Below, one piece after another: positions 1 to 10,351 of a DNA stretch of 64,000 nucleotides (its first letter is position 1; each line of letters begins with the position of its first letter). Origin of the DNA: Hoplostethus atlanticus (Eukaryota; Chordata; Actinopteri; Trachichthyiformes; Trachichthyidae); the NCBI GenBank assembly GCA_034670405.1, contig JAXDDX010000004.1:3330001-3394000 (forward strand). Reading direction: 5' to 3'. Below the pieces are notes generated by a model, which was not told the DNA's origin, made no database searches, and saw only the letters and a list, made by a program, of their open reading frames with translations. A program made the translations under genes and the position numbers.

Positions 1-456
1 ATGAGTCTTTTCTTCCTAACCCACTCTCTGCCTTCTACTCTTTATCTCCCTCTTTTTTTCCAAAATATATTTGATTGGAGAAGAACTATTGTTGAAAAAC
101 CTGATGCAAAAAGTAATCTTCAAATTCTTAGTTTTTATTGTATGGTCATGAAATCTTGAATTTGTTGAATTTGTTTTACTTTTCAACTGCATTTCAAATA
201 TGTCCTTTCCATTATCCACAAAGAAATTCTCACCCCTCTCAAAAATATATTGTTCTTCAAAGCTAAAGTGCCACTCCCTCACCTCACCCCCCCCCCTCCT
301 TGGTTGAATGGAAATGACAATAAAAGGAAGGATTAAGCACTGGAGTGTGATTGTAATGAGTCCATCCAGTTCCCTCAGACCTTATAGGGTGTTAAAACAA
401 ATGTAGAAAGGTCTATTAGATATTCTGGGATAGGTTGCCACAAAACTGGGATTGGG

Positions 457-496
<40 letters not shown>

Positions 497-497
497 G
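457..497. repeat. (GACA)n microsatellite
   Basis: About ten uninterrupted copies of the tetranucleotide GACA. The 67- and 112-residue open frames crossing it are products of the repeat, not genes. Confidence 0.97.
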
Positions 498-2611
498 TTG
501 TGAACCTGACAGTAGACTGGTTTACCAGTGGAGCTTCATGTATCGCAACATTAAATCTCACTGCTTGCCAATTGCAAATGGTGTCTGGTAGAGCTGTCAA
601 TGCTGTGATGTACAATTTTTCACCAACCTTTTCATGCACGTATTCTATGCCTTGATTTCCTATCAAACTTTTGACTTTTTGCATGCCGTCACATCTGGGT
701 TCATTTTCCCCAAATGTCACGCATCAATATAATAATGTCATGCTGAGAAACTGACAGTCGGCTTGACAGCGAGAGACCAAGCGAGCCTGACAGTCTGTCA
801 TCAGCGTATGCGTGTATGTTTGTGTGTTTTTGTGGGTATGCATGCATGTGAGCCAGTATAGGTGTGTGACCTTTTTTTCCCCCCCTGCATGCCCACCATT
901 GTGTGCAGATTCAATTTCACATTGCACACAAATGTGATACTGGAATAAAAGAAAAATTGGCGTGTTATGAGTTGGGAAACAAACAACAGACAACCTAGGG
1001 GCGCAAATAGAGAGACGTGCAGACTCAGGTTTAGCACACCGTTCACACAAGAACACAAATGAGTGGAGTCAGATCAGATCATTATCCTAATGATGGGGCA
1101 GTAATGCAATGTTCCAGTCGCTCAAAAAAAAAAAAGAAAAAGAAGAAATCCTGGAGGCATTCAGTGTTTTCATTACAGTCTTATCAGCAGCTATCAAAAC
1201 TACTGCTGTGTTCCAGGAGCAGATCATAAAATTCAGGTAATGATCATATTTATCATTTCTCTACTGAGCAGAAATGCAATTAAAGTGTTTGCCCTTATTG
1301 TTCTGAAATGACAATTGAAGCTAGTGGAAAAAAATGTTAAGGCATTGATTAAACCCAATAGCAAGAGAGATGCACGTTAAACCTGACATTCTCCATCCTG
1401 ATGTGTCTCCATGATTGATGATGATGGTATTTGAACCTTGGCCACCAACATGGATGCTAAGAAGACATTCTTGCAGATTGAGAGCTACGTCTAGTATTAG
1501 GAGCAGCTCTAAGACACCTCTTTTACACTTTCTTCCTTCTCCATGGATGGAGCCCCAGGAGGATTCAGGCCTCTCTCAGGTCCTCCTCCAGAATGCCACA
1601 TCTGCAGGAATCTTAACCATGGGTCACTGGGCTGACTTCAGCAATGCACGATCCATGGTGCCAAAGAGCTCTGGGCTGCTCTACACAGCATATATACTCA
1701 CCGCTTAGACACACATGGCGTTCTCTGCCTCTTTGGCTCCGACTCTTCTCTTTCTATCCTCCTTCTTCTCTTAGTCTCTCACTTCCTCTTTTTCCTCTTT
1801 CTTTCTTTTCCTTTCACAAATGCCACACACACGCTACTCACTCGCCGCTGTGCAGAGCGGTCGTGGTGCAACCAAAGGAGAGTGTAGAAAAAGGTTAAGC
1901 ATGACCAGGAGGCCTGGTGGGAGCCAGTGCGTGCAGAGCTACAGCAGGGGAGCATCGATGGCCAGCTGCCAGAGGACCTGCAGGAAGCCACCCTCCAACC
2001 TGTCAGCATCGCCACTCAGTATGGAGGTTTAGGATGGATTTGTGCTACCAACTCTGTCCTCACTCACCGATTGGACATTGTTATGATTGATGTTTCAGAA
2101 TACAGTCTGATACTAATAACAAGCCAATCACACCGTATGTACATTCAAAGGCAGACTCAGTTTGCTTGGAGAGAGTGAGAAATGCCTGCTCTTTGCACCT
2201 CTCTGGGGCAGTTTGGCAGTGATTCATAGTAATGACTGGTGTAATGTTCCAACACAGACGTACACAGATCAAATCTCAGTCAAATATCTGAGTTCAACAC
2301 AGGAAGGTAGGCTAGAAAAAAAATCTGCAACTGTATCTCTGTTTTCTGAAAACCTTTTTACTCTCAGAACAGACAGCGTCACGTAGCCATTCCCCCGTGT
2401 ACGTCACATTTGATGCTACACTGCATCCATAAAAAAAGTCCCCAAAACAGGCCATAACAGGCTATCCTGACTATTTATAGTGATGCAGAGCCCATGTTTA
2501 CCCCACACTCTGAGCTCTGAGCCTACCATTAAAACATGTCCTGCTTCAATTTAGAAGCTATTAGCTAGGCTTGGCTGTATTGAGGCCAGGAGTTAGAACA
2601 AGTGCATTTGG

Positions 2612-2616
<5 letters not shown>

Positions 2617-2666
<50 letters not shown>
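2617..2666. repeat. (GT)n microsatellite
   Basis: Twenty-five uninterrupted GT units. Long pure GT/CA tracts are common in fish genomes. Confidence 0.97.
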
Positions 2667-2668
<2 letters not shown>

Positions 2669-2910
2669 GTCAGTATCAGTGTATCAGTGAGTCAGGAGCC
2701 TCTTTTTGTCCCTCAAACGTGCTTACCTGTCATAATTCATTCATTCTTCTTTCTGGCATTGAACACATTGACTGACAGTTCAGCCCATCTTCTTTTCCTC
2801 TTACTTGCTAGAGAAACCTTTCATGCCACCTATCTGAGCTGTCAAATTCCTACTACAGTGGCCTCAAAGCAAGTAGAAAAGCAGAAAATTGTATGAAAAT
2901 TGAAAATTGT

Positions 2911-2931
2911 AAAAAAAAAAAAAAAAAAAAA
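2911..2931. repeat. poly-A tract
   Basis: A run of 21 A residues following an A/T-rich stretch. It could be the tail of an old retroposon, but nothing recognisable precedes it. Confidence 0.8.
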
Positions 2932-4892
2932 GGTAAGGTTAGCTAAAGGAGTAGCTAAGCATTGGAAACCAAGGTGCTGTTTTACCTCATCATAAATCGG
3001 TAGCAGGCTTCTGCTAAAGTCAGCAGTCCATCAGAGACAACGAGAAAGGTTACATTTGTGTGTACAGTGACAGCACAGAGAAGGTGACGATGATGATGGT
3101 GCCACCTGTGCTTACCAGCAGAGTGACATGGGGTTTTGAGTGATGTGATTTGAAATGCCATTCAGTAATAAGCTGAGGGCCAATCCAAGGGCTGCAGCTC
3201 CCCCGCAGTGTAAGGAATGTTATTTGTGTGGGCCTCAGGCTGCCACTGGCACTCCTGCTAATCTGGCACTGCCAAAAGAATACCAATGAGTAGGGAAGCT
3301 ATTTCCAAAGTATCGGTTAGAAATAAAGTCTAAAAACATAGCAGGGAGGGTTGGAAGAGAAAGAGAGAGAGAGAGAGGAACATGTCCCTATGGTGTTAAG
3401 AGTTCTCCAGTTGAGTAGGCATTTTGATGTAGCTATGAAGTGGCTGCAATGAGTGCTCTCTGGTTAGAGAATGTGAACACAAAAACAGGAACCGTTTACA
3501 TCATACGGTTCAAGATCACAAGGCATGGAGAGGCAATACAAGCAGATGGGGCTTGGGTAAAATAAGGTGACTGGGTAAAACTCCATACTGTTATAGATGT
3601 ACAGGTGACATAAAGTAACCTAGCTCTCGCCAGCCTCATCACGCTTTCCGTGAACAGATGTTTGGAGGAGAGAAATGACCACATAGGTGTCTCTGCTTAA
3701 CAATAATTGTCCCTTTTTTCCATGAATGATCCCGCTGACCCAAAGTGCTTTGCAGAAGGTAGATTACTGCAGTGCTATTTTGTGATAAAATGACATTACG
3801 TGTGATGATGAAAGAAAAAATATTCAGATGGGCTTTAAAGTTCTGTCTCTTATGCTGGGCTATAGGCAATGGTGTAATTGTCAAGATGTACAATTTGTTC
3901 ATAATGATATAGGGACCGTTCTGACATGGATTATCGATTCATTCAGCAAGAGAGATTGTAGCTTGATAAGTTCCCTTGAAATCAGCTATTTCTGATTTAC
4001 CAGGTGTTTCAAAAGTAGTATATTTTATATAAATAATAATAATAATAAAGAGTAAAACATAAACAATGCTGTATAATTTAGTAATTTTAACTTATTTAGT
4101 TATTTTAACAAAATAATTCAGCATTCACTTGATAATATTAAACATTTAAGCATTTATTAATACTACAAATGATACTAGAGAATAATGTCTATAAAATGAA
4201 TACCTACTTTTGAAACTGTATTTTTCCACTCTATCTTATCCCTCAGAAATGATCTCATCTCATTTTTCATAGTAATACAGATGGCATGCTGTGTTTATAC
4301 ACTATTAATTTACAACACACATAGAGCGAGGAGTCAGATGACGTAATGACCTGGATTTTTGAAATGTGCCACAGATGTTTCCAAAGATTGCCTAAAAGCC
4401 TCCATATGTGTATACTCACATCTGCTGGCAGACGCTCTAATGTGGTGCAGACTGCAGTTTAATGATATTTTAATTAATAGATGGAACCTATGGCCCCACA
4501 CAAACTAGAGCAAATAATATCCTCATGAGCAACTCCATGTATAAGTCATTCTATTATTTTTGTATAGGTGAAGTCATTGAGATCACCTACTATTTTTGTA
4601 TAGGTGAATGCTATCAACTCTTATGCCTGTATGACTCATAGAAGAGCTGCTTCAGTGCTTTTACATTAAGGTAGGGTTATTTATCTAGAAATTGTAAACA
4701 CAAAGCCTGCAGTATCACCATGACATAAGATTCAAGTGTGAACCTTAATATCTAAGATGTACCAGCTCTGATTTTTACTGAAATGATGTCATCTAGTGGC
4801 TATTAAGGGAACTTCTTTCCTCACATACAGTACTTTCAGATATGAAGATAATGACCTTTTCTTTCTTTTCTTTCCAGGAAATCTTGCTCAAA

Positions 4893-4928
4893 ATGGCAAA
4901 TCCAAACATTCTTCTCTTGGTTATATGA
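4893..4928 (+). promoter_or_regulatory. upstream ORF in the chrm5 5' leader
   Basis: Between the splice acceptor ending at 4877 and the chrm5 start at 4948 there is an ATG at 4893. It opens a 12-codon frame ([11 protein letters not shown]-stop) that closes at 4928, 19 nt before the receptor ATG. If the exon is used as predicted, ribosomes meet this ATG first. Its context is weaker (AAAATGG, A at -3) than or similar to the main start (ACCATGG). That it dampens receptor translation is inference. Confidence 0.5.
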
Positions 4929-4947
4929 CCATAAACACATCAAGACC

Positions 4948-6528
4948 ATGGAGGGAGTAAACATACTGAACTCCACTGTAAATACCAGTGCAACGGATAT
5001 CCACCTGGTCACACACAGTCTATGGGAGATGATCACCATTGCCACTGTGTCAGCCATAGTCAGCTTCATCACCATTGTGGGGAATGTTCTGGTAATGCTC
5101 TCTTTCAAAGTCAATAGCCAACTGAAGACAGTGAACAATTACTACCTGCTGAGTCTGGCAGCAGCGGACCTCATCATTGGTGTGTTCTCTATGAATTTAT
5201 ATACCTCTTATATACTGATGGGTTACTGGGCCTTAGGAAACCTTGCCTGTGACCTGTGGTTGGCAGTGGACTATGTCGCCAGCAATGCCTCAGTCATGAA
5301 CCTGTTGGTGATCAGCTTTGACAGATATTTCTCCATCACTAGGCCCCTGACCTACAGGGCCAAAAGGACACCCAAACGGGCTGGAGTTATGATTGGATTG
5401 GCCTGGCTGGTGTCACTTATTCTGTGGGCCCCACCTATTCTCTGCTGGCAGTACTTTGTAGGGAAAAGAACTGTGCCTGAGAGGCAATGCCAGATTCAGT
5501 TTTTCTCTGAGCCTGTGATAACCTTTGGGACAGCAATTGCTGCCTTTTATATCCCTGTATCAGTCATGACAATCATATACTGTCGGATCTACAAGGAGAC
5601 AGAGAAGAGGACCAAAGATCTGGCTGAGCTTCGGGGGATTAACTATCCGACAGACCCTGGGGTAGCCCAGCCTCAGAAGACCATTATCAGATCCTGTTTT
5701 AGCTGTAAACTAAGATCAGCTTCACGTGACAGGAACCAAGCCTCCTGGTCTTCTTCCAGCAGGAGCAACGCTGCCAAGTCAGCAGCCACCACCAATGACG
5801 AGTGGTCCAAAGCTGATCACCTGACCACCTTCAACAGTTATGCCTCCTCGGAGGACGAGGAGCACCCTGTGTCTCCAGGGGCCTTCCCGCCATCCTTCAG
5901 GAACCAGGCTTGCGAGTCCAGCAAGACTGCAGTGGGCAGTGAGAGTGAGCAACTCAGCAGCTATGAAGATGATAGCTTCTTCCACACACCACCCAAAAGC
6001 AACTCTCAGAAGAGCAAGAAGTGTGTGTCCTACAAGTTTAAACCTGTGGCCAAAGACACTGATGCAGAGCAGCAGAGCAAAAATGGGGACACCAAAATGG
6101 CACCGTCAACTTTCTCCTCGGCTGAGTCCATGAGCATTCCCTCCGCCTCCTTGACATCTAAACCTATGGACGCCACGCTGAAGAACCAGATCACCAAGAG
6201 GAAGAGGATGGTGCTGATTAAGGAGAGGAAGGCCGCCCAGACTCTCAGCGCTATCTTGCTAGCCTTCATCCTAACATGGACTCCTTACAACATCATGGTG
6301 CTAATTTCCACCTTCTGCTCGGACTGCATCCCCCTGTCCCTCTGGCACCTGGGCTACTGGCTGTGCTACGTCAACAGCACCGTCAACCCCATGTGCTACG
6401 CCCTTTGTAACAAGACCTTCCAGAAGACCTTCCGCATGCTGCTACTCTGCCAGTGGAAGAAGAAAAGGATTGAGGAGAAACTCTACTGGTACGGACAAAA
6501 CCCTGTGGTCAGCACCAAACTGACATGA
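4948..6528 (+). CDS. chrm5: muscarinic acetylcholine receptor M5 (single coding exon)
   Basis: This is a class A GPCR for acetylcholine; M1/M3/M5 receptors signal through Gq to phospholipase C. The 526-residue frame is intact, in one exon, as usual for muscarinic genes. N-terminal glycosylation sites are at N8 and N12. TM1 spans about 30-52 and the TM2 Asp is D74. The orthosteric Asp is D108 and the extracellular disulfide is C101-C181. The DRY motif is at 125-127 and the NPxxY equivalent at 480-484. Intracellular loop 3 is long (about 213-428), Ser-rich and variable, with conserved ends; the [16 protein letters not shown] segment leads into TM6. The C-terminus with the EEKLYW motif points to M5 rather than M1 or M3. 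A polypyrimidine-AG acceptor ends at 4877, so the start at 4948 (ACCATGG) lies in the second or a later exon. Teleosts carry chrm5a and chrm5b; I cannot tell which this is. Confidence 0.96.
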   Translation: MEGVNILNSTVNTSATDIHLVTHSLWEMITIATVSAIVSFITIVGNVLVMLSFKVNSQLKTVNNYYLLSLAAADLIIGVFSMNLYTSYILMGYWALGNLACDLWLAVDYVASNASVMNLLVISFDRYFSITRPLTYRAKRTPKRAGVMIGLAWLVSLILWAPPILCWQYFVGKRTVPERQCQIQFFSEPVITFGTAIAAFYIPVSVMTIIYCRIYKETEKRTKDLAELRGINYPTDPGVAQPQKTIIRSCFSCKLRSASRDRNQASWSSSSRSNAAKSAATTNDEWSKADHLTTFNSYASSEDEEHPVSPGAFPPSFRNQACESSKTAVGSESEQLSSYEDDSFFHTPPKSNSQKSKKCVSYKFKPVAKDTDAEQQSKNGDTKMAPSTFSSAESMSIPSASLTSKPMDATLKNQITKRKRMVLIKERKAAQTLSAILLAFILTWTPYNIMVLISTFCSDCIPLSLWHLGYWLCYVNSTVNPMCYALCNKTFQKTFRMLLLCQWKKKRIEEKLYWYGQNPVVSTKLT

Positions 6529-7700
6529 ACCTTTTATTTCCTCATAGTACGATGGTGTGTGATGATGGCTATAAACCAGACATATGTACTGAAGGTGATC
6601 TTGGATCTCTGAACTTGAATTATACCTGATAATCAAAAGTACAAACATTAAGAAGGTTGTAGAATATTAATAGTATTGATCCTTAATGTTGGTTATTGGT
6701 CAAACTACAAAAATGGAAGATCATTATCAATCATGAAATTATCCCAAAATAATCACTGACACTGTATATTGGTTGAAAAGAATACCCGCCCCCTCCCCAC
6801 CCCCCCAGTTGATGCTCTTATGTGATACATACGGATTGTAAATATTGTGTTTATATTGAAGATGCACATTTTGGTATTGCTATTTTATTTTAAAGGGCTA
6901 ATAAGTGTTGTCCTGATGTCAGAATCTGCTTGCTAAGTCAAGATTGTAACTCTGATGGTAATCAAAGCCTTTTCACATGTGCCAACAGATTCAGCTTCAT
7001 TCTTTTCACAATAAATTTTAGCAAATACTTCACACATATACATTTCTTTCCCCCAAAAGCCCTGAGAAAATAGAATCAAAGAAGAGTAATGATAACGTTC
7101 CAGGCATTAATAAATCACCCTGAATTTTACTGGTCAATGGGTCAAATACAAACTAAAAAACTATTATAAAACGGTAGTAATTTCATTTTAACTATAGGTC
7201 ACAAACTTGCTAAACAATGTCAGTGTTTACATACACAGTGAGTGAGAGAGGAGGGTTTAAGAGCACATTCTCTATTTGTTACAACCTGTTTATTACTCTC
7301 CATCCTCAGGATATTTTTTTCTTTGAGCATTGGATTGCGTATTTATTTCCCCTGGATTAGCTAAATCAATATCTCATCATATATTAATGTGTATTAATTG
7401 CAAATCTGTAAAGTACTGTAGCAAAAACGCTGTTTGTTTGATGGGAGAGTATTTGAAAAAACATGTTTTACATGTGTAATAAGCTATGATGTCATGAAAC
7501 ACTTTTTTTGTAACTGTGATAAACCAGTCAACCTGCACTTGGAACTTGGGAAATGAAAGAAATGCTTTGCTATGTGTCTATTGATATGATGTATGGTGAT
7601 AAAAGAGCTAGAAAAGTTTGTGATGAATCAAAAAAAAAGTTTTCTTTACAGTATTTTGTGATCATGTCCATGCATTTCTGAATAAAATATGTTGAAGTGA
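6529..7700 (+). other. chrm5: chrm5 3' UTR (probable)
   Basis: A/T-rich sequence without coding potential follows the chrm5 stop. AATAAA signals occur near 7010 and at 7681-7686. The second would give a 3' UTR of about 1.17 kb, ending only about 90 bp from the stop of the convergent fibrinogen-like gene. The exact end is inferred. Confidence 0.5.
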
Positions 7701-7791
7701 ATGTCAAGCATAGAAACTATTAGGAGTAAACTTGATATCATTATGTTATACAGTATCATTCATCCTTCAATCATAAGCCCTGAAAAGGTCC

Positions 7792-9157
7792 TCATAGCTC
7801 GTCCTTCTTGCACTCTCCACTGTGGATCAGTTTGAATGTGTCTGAAGGTCTCACCATCATCCAGGCATACTTGCACAGGCGCTCCTTGTTGCAGTCCTTT
7901 TGCCAGTAGATGACATTCCTGCGGTTGAGGTTGGCACCGGCGCAGGCGTCATACCACCAGCCCCCTCCCGCCACCCCCTGGAACTCCAGCTTGGCACAGT
8001 TCTGGAAGTAGTTGTCGTTGTCTCGGTCTTTAGTGGTGAATTTTTGGTTGTCGTGCAGGTAGTTCTCTGTGTCCTGGGTGAGGGCGTCTACGGCTGTGCC
8101 CTGGAACAGCCCCAGTCTCAGCCTGTATGCGGATCCTTCATCCTCCACCAGGAATGGATCATACTCACCCGTCTTAGTGATGGCATCTCTGTCCACCAGT
8201 TTCACCCCCAGCTTATAGTGCCCAGGGCCCCGGGTGAGCTGATGCAGGTATTCGTTCCCCAGCCAGTGGTCCCCGGTGAGGACCCCGAAGCCCTGCTTGT
8301 ACTCGGCCCAGGTACGATCGAAGTTCAAGCTGCTGTTGACGGTGATGTGCTGCACCACGGTCCAGCCTCCCTCTTGCATGGCACAGTAGGCCAAGATGGA
8401 GGAGTCACCTGGCTGAATCAGGTACACCCCATCTCTGGCCTGGCCACCAGAGGTCATCAGCATTTCATGGCAGTCCCTAGGCAGCACTGTTGGGCAAAGT
8501 ACCAAAACAATCACACTAACTGTGAATTTTTAAGGGATATCTCAAAGTAATAATAATGAACTACTATATATAGACCGATTAAGCTAAATTAGGGCATCTA
8601 TTTATAAAACATCCATTAATATCATGATGATGCAGACCAATGTTTAACTTGTCATTCTTTTGCTTGTCAGCAACAAGTTATAACCTTGAGAGCAACAGCA
8701 ATTACAACACAGTTTCTCAATGACTCCCAGATAAGCGTGATAAAGCATTGATATTTTGTCAAACTATTTGTCTGACAAACTGTGTCACCAGAGATATGAC
8801 ACACACCCAGGAGAATCCACACAGACTGATACGTTATCTGTGACAAAGGGCACACCAGCAGTTCAAAGTGATGTAATGGAAAGCAATGGAAAATACTGTC
8901 TCAACACTGTGTTATACGCATTTAATTTCTCCAGGATGTACAAACGTAAGCATTAAAACATAGTACATAGTACATAATACATAGTACAAGTCTACACATA
9001 CAAATATACCTCTCATTCCATGGTTGAGGACCAACTTGTGCTCCTCTGGCGGTAGGAGATTGAGATTCTCAGCTTGAAGATGCTCAGTGCGTACTCCGGT
9101 CAGACTGAGCAACAGTGGGAGCATTGCTAGCAGCCAACATCTCAGACACCTCATCAT
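7792..9157 (-). CDS. fibrinogen C-terminal domain protein ending in KDEL
   Basis: Two coding exons on the minus strand: 9157-9010 and 8486-7792. The donor (AGAG|GTATAT) and acceptor (CCCAACAG|TG) join in frame as a phase-1 intron and give 280 residues. Exon 1 encodes a signal peptide (MMRCLRCWLLAMLPLLLSLT) and a short linker; the start is the first of two adjacent ATGs. Exon 2 is one whole fibrinogen-related domain, with LPRDCHEM at its start, GGWTVVQ, the KDRDNDNYFQNCA calcium-site region and GGWWYDAC. There is no coiled coil or collagen stem, unlike angiopoietins, ficolins or fibrinogen chains, so it resembles FGL1-like proteins ('fibrinogen-like protein 1-like' in fish annotation), but I cannot fix the name. 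The last four residues are KDEL, the classic ER-retrieval signal. The role is unknown; it lies convergent with chrm5. Confidence 0.88.
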
Positions 9158-9526
9158 TTAGCTTCCTTCACCGTCAACATTGTTCAGTTAGTGATACAGT
9201 ACTGCAGGCTGCTTATTTAATTGATGAGGAAAAAAATTGCTGTAAAATAATTGTATTGGATACGCAAAAAAACAACAACCATTGAATGCATCTTGAAACA
9301 GAAAACAAACGCACTCACCTTCAGTGGAGCCACATACGAGGTGATACAGTGTCAAAAAAAATGCTTATGCTCTGTACTTGAATCTTGTCCCGCGCTCACA
9401 CACACTCTATTTGGACTGCACAGAATGAGAAGCGCAAGAAGGCAAACAAGGCTGCCAACTGACGAGTCCAGTTTCAGAGTCCACTGAGGTGCACTCCCTT
9501 CCACACAGGCCTCTACAACCTAGTCG

Positions 9527-9659
9527 CAGCTGGACTTCAGCCTCAGGTTCCCATCACGACGGGAGACAGCAAACCTGCACTTATCGAGTGAGATTGTACA
9601 TATCATATCTCTGATTTGTTTACAGCACTTCAAGAGTGGATGAGGCTGAAGTCCAGCTG
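9527..9659. repeat. 19-bp perfect inverted repeat with 95-bp spacer
   Basis: The arms 9527-9545 (cagctggacttcagcctca) and 9641-9659 are exact reverse complements. Outside both arms the motif ACAGGCCT/AGGCCTGT recurs, but on the left it is separated from the arm by 14 extra bases. This suggests a longer inverted repeat interrupted by a small insertion. It could be the ends of a very small inverted-repeat element or a cruciform-prone site. I do not recognise the family. Confidence 0.7.
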
Positions 9660-9960
9660 AGGCCTGTGACATCTACTGCTTTGTTTGTTTGTTTTCTTGC
9701 TCTCATTGTTTAACGCAGTTGAGGTACAGTGTGTGTGCACACAGGACGTTTGACATTTAGCCACGTACTGGCAGCTCCACAAGAGGTGTGCAAATTCAAT
9801 TCACATTACAAAAGCACATCATTGTTGTCTCTTTCCAGGGAGAGAGCAACCTTTGTTTTGGTATTACAATCATCACGGTGGTTTGCATGTTCAGGTACAG
9901 TACCAACCAATGTATTTTTACATTCACAAATGCCTCAGTCATTCTGATACATCATTGAAA

Positions 9961-10018
9961 ACTATATCATGTAGCTGACAATAATTACAACAATTATCGT
10001 CAGCTACATGCATATAGT
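9961..10018. repeat. hairpin with about 26-bp stem and 5-nt loop
   Basis: The left arm 9961-9986 and right arm 9992-10018 pair with one mismatch and one single-base bulge around the loop ACAAC. The centre is ataatt-acaac-aattat. It lies downstream of the katnbl1 stop on that gene's strand. It could be an inverted duplication, a MITE core or a transcribed hairpin. Confidence 0.75.
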
Positions 10019-10351
10019 GCCTACATGATATACAGCCTACTTGAGAAGATATTTGGTGACTGAAGAAACAAGCAAACCAAATTTCCCACATTTATTACAT
10101 ATTTCAAGTCTCTCTAGCAATTGTTAACTTGAAATGCTACTGTACATGTAGTGGTTGAAGTTGCAATGAAATACAGTTAGTACCACTGAAATCAGCTCAG
10201 GACAGGTACATGCTAAAAGGCACTTTTTTCTATGGAAACAAACAGCAGTTTCTATTTAAGAGTCCATCATTTGAAATGTTCTACTACAGCTTCTTTGAAC
10301 TTTCTGAAGCTGCTGCCAGAGGAAAATCCATTATCTGGATCTTCATTACCA

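Larger units (their letters stand above)
1..4877. other. non-coding region upstream of the chrm5 coding exon
   Basis: I see no convincing coding exon here on either strand. Open frames are short, lack family similarity and often overlap simple repeats. The stretch holds a GACA microsatellite, a GT microsatellite, an A tract and short GA and AAT repeats. A direct repeat of about 18 bp (tatttttgtataggtgaa) occurs near 4554 and 4590. Because the chrm5 coding exon is preceded by a strong splice acceptor ending at 4877, much of this region is probably intron or promoter of chrm5. The upstream non-coding exon could not be placed. Confidence 0.5.
9158..10351. other. spacer between the fibrinogen-like gene and katnbl1, with inverted repeats
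   Basis: There is no coding exon I can support. The left part should hold the promoter of the minus-strand fibrinogen-like gene; an A/T-rich TATA-like stretch lies near 9205-9225. The right part is probably katnbl1 3' UTR; TTTATT near 10090 reads AATAAA on the minus strand. Two inverted repeats are listed separately (9527-9659 and 9961-10018). Confidence 0.5.

Noticed and set aside
7900-8550. 216-residue plus-strand ORF opposite the fibrinogen-like gene
   Set aside because: It is a shadow of the GC-rich coding exon on the other strand.
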